DNA from: Mesorhizobium sp.
Lineage (GTDB): Bacteria > Pseudomonadota > Alphaproteobacteria > Rhizobiales > Rhizobiaceae
DNA length: 64,000 nt
Direction of reading: 5' to 3'
Assembly: GCA_004020545.1 (NCBI GenBank)
Contig: SAQE01000002.1
Location: 124,001-188,000 of the forward strand
In this document: in pieces, positions 19,813-27,103 of the stretch
Position numbering within the stretch: position 1 is the stretch's first letter
Layout of the letters: each line of letters opens with the position of its first letter
Program-made: the position numbers and the translations under genes
Notes under the pieces: generated by a model
Databases searched by the model: none
The model's input: only the letters and a program-made list of their open reading frames with translations
What the model was told of the DNA's origin: nothing

Positions 19813-20616
19813 ATGAGCCGAAAGAGACCGACCGTTGCCGATCTGCGCGCCATGAAGGGCAAGCGGCAATTGACCATGCTGCGCGTGCTGACGCTCGACG
19901 AGGCCGAAGCCGCCGAGCGCGCCGGCATCGACATCGTCTCGGTGCCGCCCGAACTGGTGCTCAATCCACAGTACCGCGACGCCGCCCCCAGCCTCTTTAC
20001 GATGCCGGGCGACAATTTCTACGAGATCGGCACGGCGGACGATTTCCTGCGCTGGGCTTTCCGCCTCTACAAGGCAGGCGCCGACGCGGTCTATTGCAGC
20101 GCCGGCTACGCCACGATCAAGCGCATGGCCGACGACGCGATCCCCGTCATCGGCCATGTCGGCCTCATTCCTTCCCGCGCGACCTGGACCGGCGGCTTCA
20201 AGGCCGTCGGCAAGACCGCCGATACCGCCATGCAGGTGTTCGAGGCGGTGAAGCAACTGGAAGCAGCCGGCGCGATCGGCGCAGAGATCGAGGTGGTGCC
20301 GGTGGAGGTGGCGAAGGCGATCTCCGAGCGCACCTCGCTGATCATGCTGTCGATGGGAGCAGGCACAGGCTGCGATGCCCAATACCTATTCGCCGAGGAC
20401 ATTCTCGGCACCAATCGCGGTCACATGCCGCGTCACTCGAAGGTCTACCGCAACTTCGCCGCCGAATACGATCGGCTGCAGCAGGAACGCGTCGCGGCGT
20501 TTTCCGAATATGTAGCCGACGTCAACAGCGGCGCCTATCCGGAAGACAGGCATATCGTGCACATGGATCCCGGCGAGCTTACCCTCTTCATGAAGAAGGT
20601 GGACGGAAAGGCTTGA
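19813..20616 (+). CDS. PanB-like protein (ketopantoate hydroxymethyltransferase family) with lost metal site
   Basis: A 267-residue TIM barrel in the PanB/PEP-mutase superfamily. Clear PanB marks are HVGLIPS near residue 117, the EVVPVEVAKAISE stretch that aligns with the PanB catalytic-base region, and SMGAGTGCDAQYLFAEDILG. The PanB metal-binding places are changed: the GDSLGM loop reads SVPPELV, the ADLPF aspartate reads TMPGD and the lysine/glutamate strand reads VYCSAG. It is therefore unlikely to make ketopantoate. It is the last gene of the moc-like cluster, 33 bases after mocE. An aldolase or lyase role on a cluster product is possible but not shown. Confidence 0.72.
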   Translation: MSRKRPTVADLRAMKGKRQLTMLRVLTLDEAEAAERAGIDIVSVPPELVLNPQYRDAAPSLFTMPGDNFYEIGTADDFLRWAFRLYKAGADAVYCSAGYATIKRMADDAIPVIGHVGLIPSRATWTGGFKAVGKTADTAMQVFEAVKQLEAAGAIGAEIEVVPVEVAKAISERTSLIMLSMGAGTGCDAQYLFAEDILGTNRGHMPRHSKVYRNFAAEYDRLQQERVAAFSEYVADVNSGAYPEDRHIVHMDPGELTLFMKKVDGKA

Positions 20617-20641
20617 GCGGGCGGCGTTTGGCCTGCTGTCG

Positions 20642-22123
20642 CTAGGCTTGCCAACTCCCATCGGCGAGCGCGGCATGGAGCGCGTCGGCGTTGGGGCCGA
20701 GCGGCCGGTCTTCCTTGAGCGTCGGCACATGCGTGCGCACAGCCGCGTGGATCACGCCGGTGGCCGGCGCCAGCGTCAGCCCTTCGCGCAGGTCGACCGC
20801 CTGCGCCGCCGCCATCAGTTCGAGGGCGATCAGGCGCCGCCACAGCACGATCATCTCGGCGCATTTGGCGACGGCAAGCGGCGTCTGGGTGGCGTGGTCC
20901 TCCACGCCCTCGGATACGGGCAGGAAGTCGAGCATCACCGGATTGGCCTTGTGGCGGATCGCGGCGAGGATCGCCGTCACTGTTTTCTGCAGCGGCACGA
21001 AGCCGGCGGAGGCCCCGCCGACCGGCGACAGATATTTCGGCAGGCCGTGGCGGGTCGAGCCGGTGAGCTGGATGAAGCGGGCAGCGGATGCCGCCGCGCA
21101 TTGGGCGATCGCGAGGCCGAGCGTCTCGAATGCCAGCGCCAGCGATGCGGTGTGGAAATTGCCGGTCGACAAAACCTGCGCGTCATCAACGAGCACCAAG
21201 GGGTTGTCGGCAGCGGCGTTGAGCTCGATCTCGACCGCGAGCCGCGCATGGTCGATAGCCTGGACCAGCGCGCCATGGATCGAGGGCATGCAGCGGATCG
21301 ACAGCGGATCCTGAATGGTGGTCGGCGCGGGTGCGTCGTCGCGGGCGAGCAGGTCGCGCAGCGCCTTTGCCGCGACCTGCTGGCAGGCGCCTGGCCGTGC
21401 CTGGTGCAGACGAGGATCGAGGATGGTGCGGTTGGCGCCCAGCGCCTCCATGGTCAGCGCGCCGGCCTGCTGCTGCTGTTCGAGCGCCGACAAAGCGTCG
21501 ACGAGAGCCAGAGCGCCGGCGCCAGTGGAGACCGCGGAAGCGTTGATCAGCGAGAGGCCGTCCTTCGGCGCCAGCCTGACCGGAGCAAGACGCGCCATCA
21601 TCAGCGCCTTGGCCGAAGGCATACGCCGGCTTTGGTAGTCGGCATCGCCTTCGCCGATCAGCGTATGGGCAATCGCCGTCATCATCACCAGGTCGCCGGC
21701 GCCGATCGAGCCGAGCGAGGGCATCACCGGATGGACGCCGGCGTTGAGCAGGTCGACGAGCGCGGTGAAGACATGCGGCGAGATACCGGAGCCACCCGCA
21801 GAAAGCATGGCGATGCGGGCGAACATCGCTGCGCGGACGAGCTGTGCAGGCAAGGCATCGCCCACCGCTGCGGCGCGCCCGTCAAGAAGTCGGCGCTGGA
21901 AGGCGCCGGCATCGCCTTCGACTGTCGTGCCGAGATTGGCGCCCAGGCCGGTGTTCAGCCCGTAGATCTGCTGGCCGCCGGCGGCGCCCTCATCGAGCAC
22001 TTTGCGCGCCTTGCCCAGTCTTTCGATGACCGCAGGCGTGACCTCGACTTTTCCTGTATTGCGCGCGACGGCGGCCACATCCTCGATGCTGACGCCGGCG
22101 CCGGTGAGAACGAGCGGGGTCAT
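20642..22123 (-). CDS. Aromatic amino acid/histidine ammonia-lyase family protein lacking the MIO serine
   Basis: A 493-residue member of the histidase/phenylalanine ammonia-lyase family. The conserved YGLNTGLG is at 54-61 and the RIQDPLSIRC-type stretch TIQDPLSIRCMPSIHGA near residue 275. The catalytic MIO group normally forms from Ala-Ser-Gly within GSxGASGDL. Here residues 138-145 read GSIGAGDL, one residue shorter and without the serine, so the normal cofactor cannot form. It may be a lyase of another type, an aminomutase-like protein or a non-catalytic homologue. Its ATG overlaps the stop of the cyclodeaminase-like gene, so the two are co-transcribed. Confidence 0.82.
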   Translation of the reverse strand: MTPLVLTGAGVSIEDVAAVARNTGKVEVTPAVIERLGKARKVLDEGAAGGQQIYGLNTGLGANLGTTVEGDAGAFQRRLLDGRAAAVGDALPAQLVRAAMFARIAMLSAGGSGISPHVFTALVDLLNAGVHPVMPSLGSIGAGDLVMMTAIAHTLIGEGDADYQSRRMPSAKALMMARLAPVRLAPKDGLSLINASAVSTGAGALALVDALSALEQQQQAGALTMEALGANRTILDPRLHQARPGACQQVAAKALRDLLARDDAPAPTTIQDPLSIRCMPSIHGALVQAIDHARLAVEIELNAAADNPLVLVDDAQVLSTGNFHTASLALAFETLGLAIAQCAAASAARFIQLTGSTRHGLPKYLSPVGGASAGFVPLQKTVTAILAAIRHKANPVMLDFLPVSEGVEDHATQTPLAVAKCAEMIVLWRRLIALELMAAAQAVDLREGLTLAPATGVIHAAVRTHVPTLKEDRPLGPNADALHAALADGSWQA

Positions 22124-23121
22124 GCGAAGCGCAGCCTCTGGCCGATGCCTTGTTCCGCGGCCTTGGACAGCATCGCCTTGCCGAGCGCGATATCGGAAAG
22201 CGAGAGGCCGCGATGCCAGAACAGGATCGTCTCGCCGTCGCTTTGCCGGCCCGCTTTGAGGCCGGCCGCGATCTGGCCGAGCTCGGCATGCAGCGTCGCC
22301 TCGCTCAGCCGCCCCGTCTCGACATGAGCGCGCAGCGAGCCGAACTTGCCGCTCTTGCACTGGCCCCAGTCGTCGACGACGATCTTTTGCATGATCTCGG
22401 TGAGCGAAAGCTCCACGGCACTCATGGTGCCGTAGGGCACGACCAGCGCGCCCCGCTTGATCCATTCGGTCTTGAGCAATGGCTGCGGTTCCGGCAGCCG
22501 CGAGGCCTCGACGACGATGTCCGCGCCTTCGACGCAGCTTTTCCAGTCGGCCACGGCCATAACCGGCTTGCCGAGGTCGGCGGCGAGCTTCGAGGCGAAA
22601 GCGTCTCGGCTTTCCGGCCGGCGCGAATGGACGCGGATCTCGTCGAAGTCGAAGAGGTGATCGAGCAGGCGCACATTCCAGTAGGCGGTGCCGCGCGCGC
22701 CGATATGGCCGAGCACCTTTGATGACTTCTTCGCCAGGTGCCTGGCGCCGATGGCGGTGACCGCGCCGGTGCGCATGTCTGTGATGACGGTGGCGTCGAG
22801 GATGGCGCGCGGCGTGCCGGTGCGCGGGTCGAAGAGGTTGAGGATGCCGAATTCGGACGGCAGGCCATGCAGGTAGTTGTCGACATAGTCGCCGACGATC
22901 TTCACGCCGGCCGCATCGAGCGGCGCCACATAGCCGCGCAGCACGTTGAAGTGGCCGTGGAAGGACGGATCCGGCTCGAGATGGACGCGCGGCTCGATAA
23001 CGGTCTGGCCGTTGCCCTGGCCGACGAGCCCGGCTTCGACGGCGCCGATGATCTCGGCATCGCTCATGGCAAGGGCTTCAATGTCGAGAGCGTTGAGATA
23101 GTCGATATAGATGGGCTTCAT
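22120..23121 (-). CDS. Ornithine cyclodeaminase/mu-crystallin family protein
   Basis: A 333-residue NAD(P)-dependent protein. The family marks are a substrate region around residues 40-80 (VIEPRVHLEPD, GVKIVGDYVDN), TGTPRAILDATVITDMRTGA near 100, and a Rossmann motif near 137 (VLGHIGARGTAY). Family members catalyse ornithine cyclisation, ketimine reduction or amino acid dehydrogenation. It is the first gene of a two-gene unit with the ammonia-lyase-like protein, so both probably act on one amino acid-like compound. It diverges from the MFS transporter at 23212 across a 90-base gap. The substrate is unknown. Confidence 0.83.
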   Translation of the reverse strand: MKPIYIDYLNALDIEALAMSDAEIIGAVEAGLVGQGNGQTVIEPRVHLEPDPSFHGHFNVLRGYVAPLDAAGVKIVGDYVDNYLHGLPSEFGILNLFDPRTGTPRAILDATVITDMRTGAVTAIGARHLAKKSSKVLGHIGARGTAYWNVRLLDHLFDFDEIRVHSRRPESRDAFASKLAADLGKPVMAVADWKSCVEGADIVVEASRLPEPQPLLKTEWIKRGALVVPYGTMSAVELSLTEIMQKIVVDDWGQCKSGKFGSLRAHVETGRLSEATLHAELGQIAAGLKAGRQSDGETILFWHRGLSLSDIALGKAMLSKAAEQGIGQRLRFA

Positions 23122-23211
23122 GCATTTCCCTCGGCCGGCCCGCGCTCATCCATAACAGGCGGCGAGGCGACACGAAAGTTTGTTGGATAAACTCTGGACT
23201 GGTTCAGCCTT

Positions 23212-24678
23212 ATGCTGTTCAACCAGCGCGTCATGACCAGCATTCCCGACAACGAGGCATTGTCCCAGCCCGTGCCGACGGCGGCGCGCCAGGCACGGCG
23301 CGTGGCGCTGATCGTCGCCGTCGCCTTCTTCATGCAGTTGCTCGATTCGACGATCATCTCGACGTCGCTGCCGCAGATGGGCCAGTCCTTCGGCGTGCCG
23401 GCGGTGGCGATGAGCATCGGCATCACCGCCTATATGCTGACCATGGCGGTGTTCGTGCCGCTGTCGGCCTGGCTCGCCGACCGTTTTGGCGCGCGCAACA
23501 TCTTCCTCATGGCGATCGCCCTGTTCACGCTCTCTTCGATCGCCTGCGGCTTCTCGCAGAGCCTGACCGAATTTGTCGCCGCCCGCATCGTGCAGGGCCT
23601 GGGCAGCGCGCTGATGACGCCGGTCGGCCGCATCCTGGTGCTGCGCAATGCCGCCAAGTCGGAACTGCTCAACGCCACGGCGCTGATCACCTGGCCGGCT
23701 TTGTTCGCGCCGGTGGTCGGGCCGGTGCTCGGCGGCTTCATCACCACCTATCTCTCGTGGCACTGGAACTTCTTCATCAACGTCCCGCTAGGACTGGCCG
23801 GACTGCTGCTGGTCGCGCGCTTCGTGCCGGGCGACCGCGATACCGAGGCCAGGCCGCTCGACTGGCCGGGCTTTTTCCTCACTTCGCTCGGTCTGGCAGT
23901 GATGCTCTATGGGCTGGAGCGGCTTGCGCATCCCGAGAGCGGCATGCTGCCGACCGTGGCGCTGATTGCCGCCGGCATCGCGATCGGCTGGCTGGCGGTG
24001 CGCCAACTCCTGCGGGCGCCGCATGCGCTGCTCGATCTCTCCGCCTTCAAGGTGCTGACTTTCGCCGTCTCGACGCTGTCGGCGGGCACGATCTTCCGCG
24101 TCGCGATCAATGCAACGCCGTTCCTTTTGCCGCTGCTCTTCCAGGTGGGTTTCGGGATGCGGCCGGTCGATGCGGGCTTGCTGATCCTCGCCTATTTCCT
24201 CGGCAATCTCGGCATGAAGGCGGTGACCACGCCGACGCTCAGGCGCTTCGGCTTCCGCCGCGTGCTGATCGTCAACGGACTGATCGCCTCGCTGGCGATC
24301 ATGGCCTGCGGGGCGATCTCGCCGCAGACGCCGCTGGCGCTGGTGGTGGCGCTGATGCTGATCGCAGGGCTTTCGCGCTCGATGCAGTTCACCGCGCTGA
24401 ATACACTCGCCTTCGCGGATATCGGCGGGGCGCAGCGAAGCTCGGCCGCGACGCTTTCCAGCATGCTGCAGCAAGTATCGATGCTGTTCGGCGTGGCCGT
24501 GGCGGCGGCGCTCCTCAACCTGTCGCAAATTACCAGAGGCGAAGCGACGCCCGACCTCGCAGACTTCAGAGTGGCTTTCCTCGCGATCGGCCTGATCGGA
24601 CTCGTGGCATCGTTGCGTTTCATGGTCTTGCCGCCATCCGCCGGAGCGGAGGTCTCAGGCCACTCCGCGGACAATTGA
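23212..24678 (+). CDS. MFS transporter, DHA2/EmrB-type 14-segment exporter
   Basis: A 488-residue major facilitator protein. Motif C-like and DHA2 features include FFMQLLDSTIISTSLPQM in segment 1, LADRFGARNIFL as motif A, and WHWNFFINVPLGLAGLLL, a hallmark of the EmrB/QacA group. Such proteins export drugs or metabolites by proton antiport. The start at 23212 is uncertain, as an ATG seven codons downstream is also possible. It is divergent from the cyclodeaminase/ammonia-lyase pair, so it may export a related compound. Confidence 0.85.
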   Translation: MLFNQRVMTSIPDNEALSQPVPTAARQARRVALIVAVAFFMQLLDSTIISTSLPQMGQSFGVPAVAMSIGITAYMLTMAVFVPLSAWLADRFGARNIFLMAIALFTLSSIACGFSQSLTEFVAARIVQGLGSALMTPVGRILVLRNAAKSELLNATALITWPALFAPVVGPVLGGFITTYLSWHWNFFINVPLGLAGLLLVARFVPGDRDTEARPLDWPGFFLTSLGLAVMLYGLERLAHPESGMLPTVALIAAGIAIGWLAVRQLLRAPHALLDLSAFKVLTFAVSTLSAGTIFRVAINATPFLLPLLFQVGFGMRPVDAGLLILAYFLGNLGMKAVTTPTLRRFGFRRVLIVNGLIASLAIMACGAISPQTPLALVVALMLIAGLSRSMQFTALNTLAFADIGGAQRSSAATLSSMLQQVSMLFGVAVAAALLNLSQITRGEATPDLADFRVAFLAIGLIGLVASLRFMVLPPSAGAEVSGHSADN

Positions 24679-24958
24679 CATCGCCCTTGCCGCCTTTTGC
24701 AGGCGTAAATTCCGCTGGCCTCGCGAGCCTCGAACGCACCCTTTCGCGAGCCGTACGATCGGTGCAAGGAATTGCCAAAAGCCTAGAAGTTTCCGCCTAT
24801 TGCGCCAGTTTCGGCAATCGATGCGTCCACTCGGCAAATAGTCGGAGAGGCGCGGTTCTTGAACGCGGATTCATTTGACGAGCCGCTGTTGAGCCGATTA
24901 GCTTTCGTCCGGGATGGCGGCCCGACAGGGCCTTTCCATCGGGGCGAAAGACATAGCG
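24679..24958. other. Intergenic region before the permease at 24959
   Basis: About 280 bases separate the MFS gene from the next ABC system. No convincing protein, hairpin or operator was seen. Promoter sequences for the ABC operon are expected here. The open frame of the first permease extends back to an ATG at 24914, so the last 45 bases may be coding. Confidence 0.5.
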
Positions 24959-25945
24959 ATGAACGCGATCGGCTGGCCGAACTGGAGGCGCCTTAATCAG
25001 GAAGGCATCGTCTTTGCAATCGCCATCCTGCTGTTCGCCGCGGCCACCGTCGGCCTGCCCGGTTTCCTGACCGCCGACAACCTTGTCGCCATCGTCCGCT
25101 CGGTGTCGGTGCTTGGCATACTGGCGCTCGGCATGGCCGTCGTCATCATCGGCCGCGGCATCGACCTGTCGGCCGTAGCGATCATGGCGATGTCGGTCGC
25201 CTGGTATCTGCAACTGCTCAACACCGACACCTCGGACGGGCTGGCCTTTGCCTATGTGCTTGCCGGCGTGCTCGCCATCGGCCTGCTCAACGGCTTTCTC
25301 GTCGCCTATGCCGATGTGCCGGCGATCTTCGTGACGCTGGCGACCGGGTCCTTCGTGTTCGGCTATGTCCGTTCGCAATTGATCACGCAGGATGCCGTTC
25401 CGGTGCCCCAGGGCCATTGGGTGGAACTGCTCGGCGGCTTGCGCTTCCTCGACATTCCGGTCGAGGTCTTTGTCTTCGCCGGACTGGCGTTCCTGGTCTT
25501 CCTGTTCCTGCGCTACACCAAATGGGGACGCTTCATCTATTTCGCCGGCGACAACCCGGTTGCCGCGCGCAACATCGGCATTCCGGTGCGGCCGATGCTG
25601 GTGCTGCGCTATGTGCTGTCGGCGGCGATGGCGTTGATCGCCGGCCTGCTCACGGCGGCCAGCCTGCATTCGATCAACACGCGCGTCGTCAATTCGACGC
25701 TGCTCTACGACATCGTGCTGGTGGCGGTGATCGGCGGCATCGGGCTTTCGGGCGGACGGGGAGGGGTGCGCAACGTGCTGGTGGGGGCGGCGCTGATCGG
25801 CATCCTGCTCAATGCGATGACCATCATCGACATTCCGCTGCTCTATCAGAACCTGATCAAGGCGGCGATCCTGCTCGGCGCCATCATCGTCGACGGCATC
25901 ATCAATCCGCGCGACGAGCAGACCGCGCAGCAAGGCGACATTTAG
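24959..25945 (+). CDS. ABC transporter permease, ribose/RbsC type
   Basis: A 328-residue hydrophobic protein of the BPD_transp_2 family. The hallmarks are GMAVVIIGRGIDLSAVAIMAM near residue 58 and VIGGIGLSGGRGGVRNVLVGA near 260. It makes half of an inner-membrane channel for a sugar-type substrate. The start at 24959 is preferred by comparison with family members; an ATG at 24914 adds 15 residues. The gene precedes its binding protein, which is unusual, since binding-protein genes usually come first. The second permease of the system is the fusion protein at 27104. Confidence 0.88.
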   Translation: MNAIGWPNWRRLNQEGIVFAIAILLFAAATVGLPGFLTADNLVAIVRSVSVLGILALGMAVVIIGRGIDLSAVAIMAMSVAWYLQLLNTDTSDGLAFAYVLAGVLAIGLLNGFLVAYADVPAIFVTLATGSFVFGYVRSQLITQDAVPVPQGHWVELLGGLRFLDIPVEVFVFAGLAFLVFLFLRYTKWGRFIYFAGDNPVAARNIGIPVRPMLVLRYVLSAAMALIAGLLTAASLHSINTRVVNSTLLYDIVLVAVIGGIGLSGGRGGVRNVLVGAALIGILLNAMTIIDIPLLYQNLIKAAILLGAIIVDGIINPRDEQTAQQGDI

Positions 25946-26002
25946 GGGTACCCGGCCGATCGTGCCGACCGGCCGGCAACAATCGAAACCAGAGGATGTG
26001 AC

Positions 26003-27028
26003 ATGAAACTGATCAGGACATTGATGGCGGCGGCCACGGCGCTAGCCGTTTCGGCCTTCGTTGCTCCCACCTTCGCCGCGGACGATCCAGGCCCGGCCGC
26101 CTATGCCAAGTCACTTAACGGCAAGCGCGTCATGCTGGTGCCGCTGGCGATGGGTTTCGACCTGGCGCAGGGCTGGGCACACTATCTCAAGAAGGAAGTC
26201 GAGGCTTGGGGCGGCACCTTCGAGACTCGCGACCCGAACTGGGTCGTCGATGCCGGCGCGCAGGCCATCACCGACGCCATCGCCTCGGACACGCGGCCGG
26301 ATGTGCTGATCATCCACGCGCCGGACCTCAACTCCTATTCCAAGCTGATGAAGAAGGCGCAGGCCGCCGGCACCTATGTGCTGCTCGTCGATAATCCGGC
26401 GAACTTCCCCGCCGACGCCTTCGTCGGCAGCGACTGGGACAAGCTCGGCCAGCTCGAGGCGGAAGCGGCGGTCAAGGGCTGCGGCGAGAATTCCTCGAAG
26501 AAGATCGGGTTGGTGCAGGGCGACCAGGCGAATTCCTCCAGCCTCTACCAATATGCCGGCATCATGAAGGTGCTGGAGAAGCACCCCGACTTCCAGGTCG
26601 TCGCCAAGCCCGATTCCAACTGGGACGCGACCACCTCGCGCAACGTGACGACGACGATGCTGCAGCAGCATCCCGACATCTGCTCGATCATCGATTTCTG
26701 GGACGGCGACGCCACCGGCGCGTCAGCGGCGATCCGCGACGCCAAGCTCGAGGGCAAGGTGTTCCTGGTCACCACTGGCGGCGGCGAAAAGACCGCCGAC
26801 TGCGACAAGCTCGTTGACGGCACCTATGGCGCCGTCGTGATGACCGATCTCGCCCGCCAGTCGGGCGACATGAACGCCATCATCAAGTTCCTGCTGCAGA
26901 GCGGCCAGCCGGCCGGCACCTCGCACACCTACATCTACACGCTGGAGAAGGCGACGACCAAGGCCGACCTCAAGCCCGACAGTTGCTGGGACCTTAAGGC
27001 GTTGCAGGCCGAAGCGGCGGCAAAGTAA
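26003..27028 (+). CDS. ABC transporter sugar-type substrate-binding protein
   Basis: A 341-residue periplasmic protein with a 25-residue signal peptide ending in APTFA. It belongs to the RbsB/peripla_BP_4 family: LVPLAMGFDLAQGWAHYLKKE is the first strand-helix pair, DVLIIHAPDLNSYSKLM the second, then YVLLVDNP and a hinge at SKKIGLVQGDQANSS. It would deliver substrate to the permeases at 24959 and 27104. Directly after the stop is a perfect hairpin with a T-rich tail. The ligand is not identifiable; the neighbouring lactonase-like domains suggest a sugar acid, lactone or sugar. Confidence 0.87.
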   Translation: MKLIRTLMAAATALAVSAFVAPTFAADDPGPAAYAKSLNGKRVMLVPLAMGFDLAQGWAHYLKKEVEAWGGTFETRDPNWVVDAGAQAITDAIASDTRPDVLIIHAPDLNSYSKLMKKAQAAGTYVLLVDNPANFPADAFVGSDWDKLGQLEAEAAVKGCGENSSKKIGLVQGDQANSSSLYQYAGIMKVLEKHPDFQVVAKPDSNWDATTSRNVTTTMLQQHPDICSIIDFWDGDATGASAAIRDAKLEGKVFLVTTGGGEKTADCDKLVDGTYGAVVMTDLARQSGDMNAIIKFLLQSGQPAGTSHTYIYTLEKATTKADLKPDSCWDLKALQAEAAAK

Positions 27029-27050
27029 GGCCGCTGACAAAAGCATCCGC

Positions 27051-27085
27051 GAGGTGGCCGGACGTTCCGGCCACCTCTTTCTCTT
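27051..27085 (+). terminator. Hairpin after binding-protein gene, likely partial terminator
   Basis: A perfect 12-base stem (27051-27062 with 27066-27077) closes a CGT loop and is followed by TTTCTCTT. It lies between the binding-protein gene and the fused permease. It probably ends part of transcription and protects the upstream message, leaving less transcript for the membrane subunits. Confidence 0.78.
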
Positions 27086-27103
27086 GATTGGCAGCAGCAG
27101 CCG

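Noticed and set aside
19813-20616. Ketopantoate hydroxymethyltransferase (panB) as functional call
   Set aside because: The metal-binding positions are not conserved, and no panC or panD gene lies nearby.
20648-22327. Open frame of 559 codons on the + strand
   Set aside because: It lies opposite the ammonia-lyase-like gene and has no recognisable motif. The minus strand carries clear family motifs.
25946-26002. GC-rich dyad (CCGGCC/GGCCGG) between permease and binding-protein genes
   Set aside because: The arms are short and low in complexity, the loop is uneven and no T run follows. Chance is likely at this base composition.
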